This document shows, piece by piece, positions 7,834 to 17,090 of a DNA stretch of 43,088 nt (positions are counted from its first letter, which is position 1; each line of letters opens with the position of its first letter). The position numbers were made by a program, and so were the translations under genes. This stretch comes from Pseudobutyrivibrio ruminis (GTDB lineage: Bacteria; Bacillota; Clostridia; Lachnospirales; Lachnospiraceae), in NCBI GenBank assembly GCA_015057315.1, contig SVER01000029.1:1-43088 (forward strand). Direction: 5' to 3'. The notes below the pieces were generated by a model. The model saw nothing but the letters and a program-made list of their open reading frames with translations. It did not search any database and was not told the origin of the DNA.

Positions 7834-8634
7834 ATGGGAAAAATTGTATTTAGCGATATAGATGGAACATTACTTGATAATAATCACAGAATGCTTGATA
7901 GCTCATACGAAGCTATTAAGAAATTGCAAAAGCAGGATATCCCCTTTGTTATCGTAACAGCCAGAGGACCAATGGGGGTGTATCCTATTTTTAAAAGATA
8001 CAAATTTATCTGCCCTATGGTTTGCTACAGCGGGGCACTGATTATAGGAGCTGATGGGGAAATAGTGTATACCAATGGATTTTCCAAGGATACTGCAAAG
8101 GCTATTATCTCCTTTTTGGATAAGGAAAAATTGGATTGTACCTGGAATATTTACACTATGGATTCATGGATTGTAAATAATAGAAGCGATACAAGGGTTG
8201 CCAGAGAAGAAGACATTGTGGAGGCAGCTTCCACAGAGGGAGATGTGGACATGCTTTCAGATGGAGCCCAGGTTGGAAAGCTTCTTTGTATGTGCAATCC
8301 CAAGAATACAGATGAGATAGAAGCTAAGCTTAGAAAGAAATTTCCAGGCCTTTCTATAGTTCGCTCTTCAGATATATTAATAGAAGTAATGAATAAAGGG
8401 ATAACTAAAGGAAAAAGTATTGAATTTCTTTGCGAAAAATGGGATATTGATATTAAGGACGCAGTTGCATTTGGTGACCATTATAATGATGTGGATATGC
8501 TTGAAAGGGTAGGTCATCCATTTCTTATGGACAATGCACCAGATGAACTGAAAACTAGAATTACAAACGTTACCTATAGCAACGAAGCTGATGGTATCTA
8601 TTATGGTTTGAAGCAACTTGGTATGATTGAGTAA
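7834..8634 (+). CDS. Cof-type HAD-superfamily phosphatase
   Basis: 266 residues with the four HAD motifs: DIDGTLLD (motif I, nucleophile Asp near residue 8), VTARG (II), KGKSIEFLC (III lysine) and AFGDHYNDVDML (IV). The region between motifs II and III (~80-190) is the large C2B cap of Cof/YbiV-type sugar-phosphate phosphatases. It is cytoplasmic and Mg-dependent. It is embedded in the sugar operon between binding protein and epimerase, so a sugar phosphate is the likely substrate, though Cof proteins are promiscuous. AGGTGGG precedes the ATG. Confidence 0.85.
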   Translation: MGKIVFSDIDGTLLDNNHRMLDSSYEAIKKLQKQDIPFVIVTARGPMGVYPIFKRYKFICPMVCYSGALIIGADGEIVYTNGFSKDTAKAIISFLDKEKLDCTWNIYTMDSWIVNNRSDTRVAREEDIVEAASTEGDVDMLSDGAQVGKLLCMCNPKNTDEIEAKLRKKFPGLSIVRSSDILIEVMNKGITKGKSIEFLCEKWDIDIKDAVAFGDHYNDVDMLERVGHPFLMDNAPDELKTRITNVTYSNEADGIYYGLKQLGMIE

Positions 8635-8653
8635 ACTTTGAAAGGAAAAAAGC

Positions 8654-9889
8654 ATGGAAAAGTATGTACTTGATTCGGCAGCAAACAAAACCTTTGTAAG
8701 AGAGATTAGGAACAACCTTTTGGCATTTGGCCATCAGTTTCCATCCCCAGGTGGGGGCTCTTATTATCTAGGTGATGATGGTACTCCTTGGAAGGACAGG
8801 CCAAGAGAAACCTGGATAACCAGCAGAATGTGCCATGTGTATAGCCTGGGGGCAATGTTAGGTCATGAGGGCAGCGAAGCTCTTGCAGATGCAGCACTGA
8901 AAGGCCTTACAGGAGAGCTTCACGATGATGAACACGGTGGTTGGTATGCCGGTCTTACAGCGGATGGTGATATTTTGCCTGATAAGCAGTGCTATGCTCA
9001 TGCTTTTGTTATTTTAGCAGCATCTTCCGCTATGCTTGCTGGAAGGCCTTTAGCTAAGGAATTACTTAAGGATGCACTTCGTATATACGATAAATTCTTT
9101 TGGCAGGATGAAATAGGACTTTCAGTAGATAAATGGAATACTGAGTTTACAGTTCTTGATGATTACAGAGGAATCAACGCCAACATGCATACTGTTGAGG
9201 CTTTTCTTGCAGCAGCGGATGCTTTAGGTGACGAAAACTATAGAGTACGTGCAGGTAGAATTATCTCTCATATAGTGGTTTGGGCTAAGGAAAATAATTG
9301 GAGAATTCCAGAACATTTTACCAGTGACTGGCAGATGGATTTGGAATGTAATAAGGATAAACCTGATGACCAGTTTAAGCCTTACGGTGCAACTCCAGGT
9401 CACGGTATTGAATGGGCCAGATTAATTACCCAGTGGGCAGTATCTACATATCGCAAATACGATAATGAAAATGCTAAAGACTATATTAAGATAGCAGAAA
9501 AATTGTACAATACAGCAGTTAGTGATGCTTGGGATGTGGACGGTGCACCTGGTATATGCTACACTACTAATTGGGAGGGCAAGCCTATTGTTCATGATAG
9601 AATGCACTGGACATTGGCAGAGGCTATAAACACATCAGCGGTACTCTACAGAGTCACTGGTGATGAAAAGTACAAGGAAGATTATGCCAAGTTTATGGAA
9701 TATCTAGATGAAAAGGTATTAGACCATAAGAATGGTTCCTGGTTCCATCAGCTTGACCGCAACAATAACCTTCTTGGCACAGTATGGCCTGGAAAATCAG
9801 ACTTATATCATGCCCTTCAGGCAATGATGATTCCATACAATGAGCTTGTGGGAATCTCCATAGCCACCGCAATTAAAGGAGGGAAGTAA
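8654..9889 (+). CDS. AGE-family (N-acylglucosamine 2-epimerase / YihS-like) sugar epimerase or isomerase
   Basis: 411 residues with the (alpha/alpha)6-barrel pattern of the AGE family. Recognisable blocks are RETWITSRMCHVYSL, GGWYAGL, KQCYAHAFVILAA, GINANMHTVEAFLAA, TPGHGIEWARL, DRMHWTLAEAI and GSWFHQLDRNNN. These carry the arginine and histidines used for ring opening and proton transfer in mannose/sulfoquinovose isomerases and cellobiose 2-epimerases. It most resembles the YihS/mannose-isomerase branch, which interconverts aldose and ketose without phosphorylation. Its place beside an aldose transporter suggests an imported sugar as substrate. The next ATG follows its stop codon directly, so the two are translationally linked. 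Confidence 0.82.
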   Translation: MEKYVLDSAANKTFVREIRNNLLAFGHQFPSPGGGSYYLGDDGTPWKDRPRETWITSRMCHVYSLGAMLGHEGSEALADAALKGLTGELHDDEHGGWYAGLTADGDILPDKQCYAHAFVILAASSAMLAGRPLAKELLKDALRIYDKFFWQDEIGLSVDKWNTEFTVLDDYRGINANMHTVEAFLAAADALGDENYRVRAGRIISHIVVWAKENNWRIPEHFTSDWQMDLECNKDKPDDQFKPYGATPGHGIEWARLITQWAVSTYRKYDNENAKDYIKIAEKLYNTAVSDAWDVDGAPGICYTTNWEGKPIVHDRMHWTLAEAINTSAVLYRVTGDEKYKEDYAKFMEYLDEKVLDHKNGSWFHQLDRNNNLLGTVWPGKSDLYHALQAMMIPYNELVGISIATAIKGGK

Positions 9890-11032
9890 ATGAAAAATAA
9901 GACAATACTGTCAATGGTATTGGCTGCTACCATGCTAATTGCAATAATGTTTGGATGCGGTAGCGATAATCAGGATATATTGAACCCACAGTTAATGGAC
10001 CCACAGGGAACTAACGATGCTGGGGTAGTTGATCAGAATACAGAAATGCCGGGCTTTGAATCAGATGCTGTTATCGGAGTAACACTTCCATGGCTAGGCA
10101 CTCAAAACTGGGTTGAAGCCAAGGAAATGTTTGCAGATCAGCTTAGCAAGGCAGGCTACAAACCATTTATAGAGGCGGCAGATCAAACAGTTACATTGCA
10201 GCAGCAACAGATTGAATCCATGATAGAAGCTGGGGCGAAGGTGATAGTTGTAGGACCTGTAGATAGCGCTCAGCTGACAGATGTTTTGGATAAGGCTAAG
10301 GCGGCAGGAATATACATTATTGGATATGATAGATTATTAGAGAAAACAGCAGGAGTTGATGGAGTTGTTCAATATGGCTCTGTAGAAACAGGCAAGCTTC
10401 AGGCAAGTGCACTTGTACAGGGCTTGCAGGAAAAGAAGGGTGAAAGTCCATACAATATAGAGCTCTTTGGTGGCGGTCACGCTGATCCTAATTCACCAAA
10501 CTTCTTTAACGGAGCTATGTCAGTGTTACAACCATTAATAGATGATGGAACGTTGGTTGTCACATCAGAGGAGACTGATTTTATACAGTGTGCAACAGCA
10601 GATTGGAACAATGCAAAGGCTCAGGCAAGAATGGAAAAGCTACTTTCTACTTATTATACAGATAAGGAAATAGATGGAGTGCTTTGTCCTAACGATGGTA
10701 TTGCAAGAGCCTGTATCACAGCATGTGAAAGTGCTGGACAGGATATACCTATTGTTTCAGGCCTGGATGCTGAGAACGATTCGGTTCAGTGGATTTGGGA
10801 AGGCAGACAGTATTCCACAATAGCTAAGCCTACAGATAAGCTTGTAGAAGAGACAATTGATGTTATTAATTCACTTAGGGACGGCAAGGGCTTACCTGAA
10901 ACAGATGTTACAGCTGACAATGGAGTAAAGGATGTTCCTATATTTGAGCTTACTCCTCTTATTGTTACAAAGGAAAACGAAAAGGAAATATTTGCTAACG
11001 ACCCAACTAGATTAGAGCTATTAAAAGATTAA
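9890..11032 (+). CDS. ChvE-type monosaccharide-binding lipoprotein, copy 2
   Basis: 380 residues, a close paralogue of the protein at 6590 over the whole mature domain (shared segments LPWLGTQNW, QQQQIESMIE, GAKVIVVGPVD, PYNIELFGGG, DGTLVV, VSGLDAEN). The signal peptide ends in a less typical lipobox, MFGC (Cys near 23), with a short linker rich in Asn, Asp and Gln. Differences cluster in the linker, the surface helices and EETDFIQCATADW, where copy 1 reads QTEFTQCATVDW. It has no transporter partner of its own, so it probably feeds GguAB with a different specificity or affinity. GGAGGG sits at the very end of the preceding gene. Confidence 0.86.
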   Translation: MKNKTILSMVLAATMLIAIMFGCGSDNQDILNPQLMDPQGTNDAGVVDQNTEMPGFESDAVIGVTLPWLGTQNWVEAKEMFADQLSKAGYKPFIEAADQTVTLQQQQIESMIEAGAKVIVVGPVDSAQLTDVLDKAKAAGIYIIGYDRLLEKTAGVDGVVQYGSVETGKLQASALVQGLQEKKGESPYNIELFGGGHADPNSPNFFNGAMSVLQPLIDDGTLVVTSEETDFIQCATADWNNAKAQARMEKLLSTYYTDKEIDGVLCPNDGIARACITACESAGQDIPIVSGLDAENDSVQWIWEGRQYSTIAKPTDKLVEETIDVINSLRDGKGLPETDVTADNGVKDVPIFELTPLIVTKENEKEIFANDPTRLELLKD

Positions 11033-11044
11033 TATAAAATGACA

Positions 11045-11071
11045 AAGGCCTAAGCGTTTTGCTTAGGCCTT
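11045..11071. terminator. bidirectional terminator between the sugar operon and the kinase gene
   Basis: AAGGCCTAAGC (11045-11055) pairs perfectly with GCTTAGGCCTT (11061-11071) around a 5-base loop. The stop codon of the minus-strand kinase (11063-11065) lies inside the right arm, so one hairpin serves both convergent transcripts. T-runs are weak on both sides. Confidence 0.75.
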
Positions 11072-13705
11072 ATCTAATGCATTTTTTAGCTTATCAAGTA
11101 GCTTGCCATATTCCACAAGCACATGATTGTGATGTTCCTTAATATAATCTATCCTGTTTTCTTTAACAGCAAATTCTAATTCTTTAGCCAATGCCGAAAG
11201 CTCCAATGCTCCTATAGTAGAAGATGTGCCCTTTAATGAATGGGCAACTATCTGATAATTTGGCCAATCATTAGCCTTGAAATGTTCTTCAAGGGCAGGG
11301 CGTTTGTCCTCAGTAATATAGGTGTTAAGAATCTGTTTGTAAAAATCCTCATCACCAGCGGCAAATTCAAGTCCGGCTTTTGTGTCAAGAAAGTCAATAG
11401 AATTTAGAAAATCAGATGTAGGCTCTGTGCTATTGGCTACTAAAGGTGTTGCTTCAACAGTTTTGTTTAGGTGAACCAGGTTAGGAGGAAGGTGCTTGAT
11501 AATAGTTTGTTCCAAGTCTATTAGTTTAATAGGCTTGGACAGATAATCATCAAATCCGCTTTCCAAATAGTTTTGGTCAGCCCCAATCATAGCATTTGCA
11601 GTAAGCATGATTACCGGGGTATTAATATTAAGGCCTTGTTTATTAGCCTTAAGTCGTTTCAGAACTTCAATACCGTCCATTTCAGGCATCATGTGATCTA
11701 AAATAACCAAATCATATTTTATTTTATTTAATCTATCTAGTGCATCAGCACCATTTAAGACAGAATCAATTTTTATTTGTGTCTTTTTCAGCAATCCAGC
11801 TAAAACATCCAGATTCATTTGCACATCGTCTACACTTAATATCTTAGCATCAGGTGCAGTGAATAGTGCTTTGTGAATTGTGGACATGTTTGCATAATTC
11901 TTAGTTATATCACCAATAGGCGAATTATCTATGATATGCTGTGGAATTTCCACTGTAAAAACTGAACCTTTTCCGTAAACGCTTTCTACATGTATCTGAC
12001 CGTTAAGCAGGTTTACCAGATTTTGAGTAATGGAAAGACCTAAGCCTGTTCCTTGAATAGAACGATTTCTGGTCAGCTCAAAACGTTGAAAGTTTTCAAA
12101 AACATGTGGTAAATCCTTTTCACTAATACCAATACCATTATCTATGACAGAGATAATAAGATTGATTACATTATTTTGTATGCTTTCATAAGTGATTTTT
12201 ACTGTAATGGCGCCACCATCTGGCGTATATTTTACTGCGTTAGACAATAAGTTAGAAATAATTTGCTTTAGGCGTACCTCATCACCATCCAGCCATTTAG
12301 GCAAATTAGGATTACAATCTATGGTTAATGTTTGCTTTTTTGCCGAAGCTAAATTAGAAAACAGATTGTAGCAGTCAGATATAATATTTTGAATACAATA
12401 TTCGTTAGAAATAATTTCTAGCTTACCAGATTCAATCTTGGAGAAATCCAAAATATCATTAATCAGAGTTGATAGATTCTTGGAAGCTATACCGATATTC
12501 TCAGCGTATTTTAAAATATTACTATCTGTACATTCTCTGCAAATAAGCTCATCCATACCAGAAATAATGTTAATAGGTGTTCTTATTTCATGGGAAATAT
12601 TACTTATAAATTGAGATTTAGCTTCATTGGCTGCCTGAGCCTCTTCAACAAGTCGGTTTTCTTCCGTCAGGTCATTAGCAACTAGGATGTAACACATTGG
12701 CTCGTTGTTTTTATCCATTTTGCAGGAAAAGTTTACAAGGGTAACCTTATTAGTGACTTCGGAGGTTAACCTGTAGTCGATGGCAACACCTTCAGTTGCA
12801 GTTTCAAACATTTTAAGAGGCTCACCGCTTTTTAATTTGAATATTTCCTTTAGTCTAATGCGATGAGGCTCTTTATCAAGTCCAAGTAGCTTATTAGCAT
12901 ACTCGTTAGAAAGGTTTAGATGATAGTTTGTATCAAATACTAATAGGCCGGTTGGCAGAGTAGAAAAAATATCCCTACTAATGCTGTTGACTGTAATATA
13001 AAAGGCCATATAACTATTTGCTGCTATGTAAAATACAGCAAAGGCAATACATATCCCTGCACAATAGAAAATGTGGGCAAATGATATGTCGTGACTAATC
13101 TTAATTAAATCAGGTATGGTTGATATTGCCAAAATAACATTAGATACAAATGTATAAAAAATCAGTTTTTTCTCACGACGGTATTTTGAATTCAAAGCCC
13201 ATACCACACTGATTACTAAAAGGCACACTATAAGTATGGCTAAGTAGGTGTAATGGAAAATGTGTCTGTATGGATCGGAACGAATGTAGCTTGTAAAAGA
13301 ATCATATCGAATAAAGTGATCTGTTTCAGGATTTCCATATATGAAAATATCAAAGCCAGCTGCAATCAAGGCGATACTTATAATAGAATATTCAGCAATC
13401 TTACTGAAATTAAGGCAACTGGTAATCAGCATGATTTCTGCCAATAAATAAATGTCTATGCCAATTAAGCCTATAACTCTAAATATATAAGCTAAAGTAA
13501 GATTGGTGCTTAGTGACATGACGGAATATCCTGTAAGGCATAATCCATTACCAAATGCAAGTAGGAACACTGAGTATTTGAAGAAGCCATGTGTATGCTT
13601 CTCCCTTTTTAGGAATAATGCCCCAAGCTGTATTGATACGGCACCAGCCATTAATAATATGAGATTTATGTAAAGTATATTTTCTAAAAAGATTTTCATA
13701 AACAT
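11063..13705 (-). CDS. hybrid sensor histidine kinase (7TM-PAS-HisKA-HATPase-REC-HPt)
   Basis: 880 residues from the Met at 13705; a longer frame reaches 13843 but would overlap the divergent regulator, so the MFMKIFLEN start is preferred although no clear ribosome site precedes it. Domains: seven membrane helices (~5-245), PAS-like sensor (~245-345), HisKA with phospho-His 372 in ISNISHEIRTP, HATPase with N-box LLSNAVKY, DNGIG and GTGLGLSI, receiver with Asp 670 in VILDHMMPEMDG and Lys in YLSKPIK, and HPt with His 822 in AHSLKGTSSTIGA. This is a complete four-step phosphorelay ending in HPt, which needs an external receiver. The divergent LytTR regulator is the obvious partner. The ligand is unknown. 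Confidence 0.85.
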   Translation of the reverse strand: MFMKIFLENILYINLILLMAGAVSIQLGALFLKREKHTHGFFKYSVFLLAFGNGLCLTGYSVMSLSTNLTLAYIFRVIGLIGIDIYLLAEIMLITSCLNFSKIAEYSIISIALIAAGFDIFIYGNPETDHFIRYDSFTSYIRSDPYRHIFHYTYLAILIVCLLVISVVWALNSKYRREKKLIFYTFVSNVILAISTIPDLIKISHDISFAHIFYCAGICIAFAVFYIAANSYMAFYITVNSISRDIFSTLPTGLLVFDTNYHLNLSNEYANKLLGLDKEPHRIRLKEIFKLKSGEPLKMFETATEGVAIDYRLTSEVTNKVTLVNFSCKMDKNNEPMCYILVANDLTEENRLVEEAQAANEAKSQFISNISHEIRTPINIISGMDELICRECTDSNILKYAENIGIASKNLSTLINDILDFSKIESGKLEIISNEYCIQNIISDCYNLFSNLASAKKQTLTIDCNPNLPKWLDGDEVRLKQIISNLLSNAVKYTPDGGAITVKITYESIQNNVINLIISVIDNGIGISEKDLPHVFENFQRFELTRNRSIQGTGLGLSITQNLVNLLNGQIHVESVYGKGSVFTVEIPQHIIDNSPIGDITKNYANMSTIHKALFTAPDAKILSVDDVQMNLDVLAGLLKKTQIKIDSVLNGADALDRLNKIKYDLVILDHMMPEMDGIEVLKRLKANKQGLNINTPVIMLTANAMIGADQNYLESGFDDYLSKPIKLIDLEQTIIKHLPPNLVHLNKTVEATPLVANSTEPTSDFLNSIDFLDTKAGLEFAAGDEDFYKQILNTYITEDKRPALEEHFKANDWPNYQIVAHSLKGTSSTIGALELSALAKELEFAVKENRIDYIKEHHNHVLVEYGKLLDKLKNALDKA

Positions 13706-13750
13706 ATTATATAAAATAATTTTCAGATTTTCATTATCAAAGTGTATGAA

Positions 13751-13779
13751 TTGTGGTATTATTTTTACATACATATAAT
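13751..13779 (+). promoter_or_regulatory. promoter of the LytTR response regulator
   Basis: TTGTGG (13751-13756), 17-bp spacer, consensus TATAAT (13774-13779). The start site would fall near 13786 in or just before the GGGGGG ribosome site (13786-13791), so the leader is very short. Confidence 0.65.
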
Positions 13780-13786
13780 ATGTATG
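13768..13786. promoter_or_regulatory. perfect palindrome over the -10 of the response regulator promoter
   Basis: CATACATAT-A-ATATGTATG, 9-bp arms around one base, covers the -10 (13774-13779). It lies in the divergent kinase/regulator interval and could be an operator or a symmetric promoter core. Confidence 0.45.
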
Positions 13787-13798
13787 GGGGGTTGAGAT

Positions 13799-14512
13799 AT
13801 GAGGGTAGCAGTTATTGATGATGAAAACATCTTTCGCATGCAATTAAAAATGATGGTGGAAAAGCTTGCCAAGATAAAAGCAGTACATATCTTGGTAGAT
13901 GAGTTTTCTGGAGGGCAGGAATTCATTGATGCTTTGTCAGAAAAAAGATATGACATTGTATTTATGGATATATACATGCCTGGCATGGATGGAATTGAGA
14001 CAGCAAAAACACTTCGAAGAAGAACTGAACGTACATTTCTTATTTTTCTAACTGCTTCTGATGGGCATTATCCGGATGCTTTTTCATTGCATGCATTTGA
14101 TTATGTAACCAAACCATTTACTATGGAAAGAATAGACCAGGTGCTCACTGAAATATTGGAGCACACGCCGCTTGATACGGCATTTATAAAGATTTCCAAT
14201 GCTGGCAAGGATGAGCGAGTAAAGCTTAAAAACATAGTTTCAGTTACAACTGATGGTCATTATTTGGAAATCAAAAAGGATGATGGAGTAATTAAGCGAG
14301 CGAGACTTACCTCTGGTGAGTTTTTAGAAATGACAGGTTCTGACAAAAGGTTTGTAATTATAAACCGAGGCATTATAGTTAATATGGATTACTTAAATCT
14401 TATAGAAGGAACTGAAGCCTACATGTCAGATGGAAGTACTTATCCGGTATCTACCCGTAAGCTTCCAGAATTACTTCAGGTTGTTGAAGAATATAAATAC
14501 AATAATCAATAA
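13799..14512 (+). CDS. LytTR-family response regulator
   Basis: 237 residues. The receiver domain (1-120) has the acidic pair in VIDDEN, phospho-acceptor Asp 57 in VFMDIYMPGMDG and Lys in YVTKPF. The LytTR DNA-binding domain (~140-235) has IVSVTTDGHYLEI, FVIINRGIIVNMDYL and YPVSTRKLPEL. LytTR regulators bind pairs of short direct repeats about two helical turns apart and often control surface or secreted factors. Such repeats lie ahead of both surface-protein genes downstream. It is divergent from the hybrid kinase, whose terminal HPt domain could phosphorylate Asp 57. GGGGGG seven bases before the ATG sets the start. Confidence 0.9.
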   Translation: MRVAVIDDENIFRMQLKMMVEKLAKIKAVHILVDEFSGGQEFIDALSEKRYDIVFMDIYMPGMDGIETAKTLRRRTERTFLIFLTASDGHYPDAFSLHAFDYVTKPFTMERIDQVLTEILEHTPLDTAFIKISNAGKDERVKLKNIVSVTTDGHYLEIKKDDGVIKRARLTSGEFLEMTGSDKRFVIINRGIIVNMDYLNLIEGTEAYMSDGSTYPVSTRKLPELLQVVEEYKYNNQ

Positions 14513-14519
14513 AAAAATG

Positions 14520-14590
14520 AAGCTAGTGCAACAGGTTTTGCCAGAATTTGAACAATCTTGCCAAAACTATTGCGTCTAGCTTTTTTTTTG
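14520..14590 (+). terminator. long terminator hairpin of the response regulator, overlapping a regulatory direct repeat
   Basis: AAGCTAG (14520-14526) pairs with CTAGCTT (14576-14582), GCAA (14528-14531) with TTGC (14570-14573) and GTTTTG (14535-14540) with CAAAAC (14562-14567), followed by nine T. The TTGCCA direct repeat lies inside this stem-loop. Confidence 0.75.
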
Positions 14591-14602
14591 TTAATCTATT
14601 AT
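14536..14602 (+). promoter_or_regulatory. candidate LytTR-controlled promoter of surface protein 1
   Basis: TTTTGCCAGAA (14536-14546) and TTGCCAAAA (14558-14566) form a direct repeat of period 20. TTTGTTAATC starts 29 bp after the second TTGCCA, followed by a -10-like TATTAT at 14597-14602. The same elements with the same spacings occur upstream of surface protein 2. No good -35 is present, as expected for an activated promoter. Confidence 0.6.
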
Positions 14603-14633
14603 AAGAAATAATTTGTGAAAGGGTAAGGTGGTT

Positions 14634-17024
14634 ATGAAGAGTGATTCGGCTAGAGCCATAGCTCTAGGCTTGTCGACAATCACATTAGCGAGTACGGTTA
14701 CATTTCCAGTACAGGCAGAAGCTTCAGAGAATTCTGAAAGCCTTGTTTTGGCGCCTTCAGATAATGAGGTTAGCACAGAACAGTCTGAGGAAGCTACAGT
14801 TGTTCAAGAAGCCGAAACTCTTTCAGAATCTGTTAATGATACAGTTTTAGATACAGTTAATGACACTAAAGTTCCAGAGGCTGTCAGTGCCAAGGATAAT
14901 ATAGAAGAAGCAACAGAAGCTGTTAATAATATTGAAAAAGCCAAGGAAGCTATGGACGATTCTGTTAACCAGCAAGAGACTATTTCGGATATTGCTGATG
15001 ACGCAGCTGCTGTGGCAGAAGAGAATGCAGCTGCAGCCTCATCGGCAGCGGACAATGCGAAGGCTGATGTTGTAGCGAAGGATACTTCTAAGGCAGAGGC
15101 TGTAATTATTATTAGCGAAACAGAAAAGTCTGTTGAGCAGGCAGCTAACAGCTTTGACGAAGCAAGGGCATCTTATGATAATGCACTTAATTCACTAGAG
15201 GCTGCCAAGGATGATTACATGGTAGCCGTGGAGGCATACAATTCTAACAAGAATAAGGCAACATCTGATTTAGCAAAGGCCAATGATGATTTAGCAAAGG
15301 CTGAGGCTAAAATGGCACAGATGCAAAAAGAGTTGGAAGCAGCTAGACAGGCCTTGGTGGATGCAGGTGCCGAAGCTCTTGTTGCAGCAGACGACAATAA
15401 AGCTGATGCCGCTTCTTATGTAGAGACCATTGTTAAATACTACTATGTACCTAAGCAGGAACTCTCTGATGGTCAGCACATAGCTGATTTTACAGTTGGA
15501 GAAAATAATGGGGATTATATTTCTATTTCCTATAATGTTGTAGATGATGCTGGAAATATTCTTAGAAATGTAACAGCAGATTATGGATACACCATTGATA
15601 AGGCTACAGGAGAAATCAGCATATTCGATAATAAGCTTTACTACGAATACACTAATGCTGACGGGCAGGTTGTGCGTCTTACAAAGGAAGAAGCAGCAAA
15701 TCTAGAAAACAATAGAATCGAAATAGGTAAGTATTGGACCGCAACTGGTGCTTATATACCTAGATATGAGGAACAGACTATATATCAAGGCTTCATTCCG
15801 TTTTTTAATTATTCTGATGCCAAGGCTATAGCTCAAGGAAAGGAAGAAATTGAAAGCCTATATGCAGCTTCGCCATGGCACTATAATGCAAGCGCTGATT
15901 TTGTGGAAGGCACCAAGACGCCGTTGCTTGTTTCTTACGCATTAAATATCAAATATAACGTGTCTTATGACCAAGTGGAAACCTATTACATAGGGGCAAA
16001 CAAAATAGATTATGCTACACTTGTTGACCAGTATGCAAAATCTGGTAGAAGGGTAATTAGCTCATCCTACGAATTAAGGCAGGGCATAGTTAGATACATA
16101 CAAGAATATAAGATATCTGATGATATAGCTGGTACTGAATTTGATTCATACAAAGAGGCTATTGCAGCAGTTGTAAAAGAGGCTGGCGAACAGCATGGCG
16201 CTAGCAATATAGATATTGCTAACAGTACACAATTGGCTGTGAAGGAAAATACTAAATATGCTGATGTTTTCGAAAAGCATATTAATGAAGGGACAGCCTT
16301 GTTTAGAAGCCTTGGCAAGGATTATACATCATATATAACCAATGTAAGGGCGCAGCTTTTGGAATACACCAGACTTCTTTCAGAGGTTAGTGCCGCAAGA
16401 ACCGGCTATGCAGACGCAAAGGCTAAGGTGGCTAATCTTCAGGGTAGTATTGAAAAGTTAAATAATGCAGATGATGTTGCTACAGCTGTACAGTTAGCAG
16501 AGCTTCAGGCAAAACTGGATAAGGCTAAGATAAAGTTGGATATTGCCAAGGATAATCTTGATTCAGCTAAGGAATCTCTTAGCGAGGCTAAGCTTTTATT
16601 TAATAAAAGATTTAATACAGCACCAGCAGTACCAACTACTAATTCAGTTCAAGAAGAAATAATAGAAGCTATACCTATTGAAGAAACAGAAGTTGAAAAG
16701 CCAGAGGAATTAGAAGAGCTTATAGAAGAGAATGAGCGTAAGCCAGTTAATATGCAAAATAATAATAATTCCTCTACCAGTGAGAATAGCCTTAGTGATG
16801 GACAATCAGAAGAGGGTAATGTACCTTCAGAAGACAATATCGAAAATACGATAATTACTATCCCAGAGGAGGAGACACCTAAGGCAATAACCGTTGCCGG
16901 GCTTCTTGCTAGAGGAAAATGGTTCATTGGCTTGGCAGGAGTTTCTACTGCAGGCATTGGCGTTGCAGTGTTAGAGGCAAAGCATCGTGCAGCTATAAAG
17001 CTTTTAGACAAATTAAATCAATAA
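14634..17024 (+). CDS. large secreted, membrane-anchored coiled-coil surface protein (surface protein 1)
   Basis: 796 residues from the ATG at 14634. A GTG at 14628 is also in frame, but the paralogue at 17222 begins with the same MKS and has AAAGGG at a comparable distance. Signal peptide ~1-28 (LGLSTITLASTVTFPVQA), then an acidic Ser/Thr/Glu region, an Ala/Lys/Asp-rich coiled coil (~85-255), a tyrosine-rich non-repetitive domain (~260-510), a second coiled coil (~560-645) and an acidic linker with EEETPKA. It ends with a hydrophobic segment (KWFIGLAGVSTAGIGVAVL) and a basic tail, typical of a C-terminal membrane anchor. There is no LPxTG signal. The function is not recognised; adhesion or envelope structure is a guess. 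Confidence 0.82.
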   Translation: MKSDSARAIALGLSTITLASTVTFPVQAEASENSESLVLAPSDNEVSTEQSEEATVVQEAETLSESVNDTVLDTVNDTKVPEAVSAKDNIEEATEAVNNIEKAKEAMDDSVNQQETISDIADDAAAVAEENAAAASSAADNAKADVVAKDTSKAEAVIIISETEKSVEQAANSFDEARASYDNALNSLEAAKDDYMVAVEAYNSNKNKATSDLAKANDDLAKAEAKMAQMQKELEAARQALVDAGAEALVAADDNKADAASYVETIVKYYYVPKQELSDGQHIADFTVGENNGDYISISYNVVDDAGNILRNVTADYGYTIDKATGEISIFDNKLYYEYTNADGQVVRLTKEEAANLENNRIEIGKYWTATGAYIPRYEEQTIYQGFIPFFNYSDAKAIAQGKEEIESLYAASPWHYNASADFVEGTKTPLLVSYALNIKYNVSYDQVETYYIGANKIDYATLVDQYAKSGRRVISSSYELRQGIVRYIQEYKISDDIAGTEFDSYKEAIAAVVKEAGEQHGASNIDIANSTQLAVKENTKYADVFEKHINEGTALFRSLGKDYTSYITNVRAQLLEYTRLLSEVSAARTGYADAKAKVANLQGSIEKLNNADDVATAVQLAELQAKLDKAKIKLDIAKDNLDSAKESLSEAKLLFNKRFNTAPAVPTTNSVQEEIIEAIPIEETEVEKPEELEELIEENERKPVNMQNNNNSSTSENSLSDGQSEEGNVPSEDNIENTIITIPEEETPKAITVAGLLARGKWFIGLAGVSTAGIGVAVLEAKHRAAIKLLDKLNQ

Positions 17025-17035
17025 AGTTACAAAAG

Positions 17036-17062
17036 AGACCAGCGAAAGCTGGTCTTTTTTTT
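17036..17062 (+). terminator. terminator of surface protein 1
   Basis: AGACCAGC (17036-17043), GAAA loop, GCTGGTCT (17048-17055), then a run of eight T. Confidence 0.92.
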
Positions 17063-17090
17063 AGAGAATAATATTACGAAAAATAACTTT

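Noticed and set aside
13706..13843. N-terminal extension of the hybrid kinase
   Set aside because: It would overlap the divergent regulator gene and its promoter, and the extra residues match no kinase domain.
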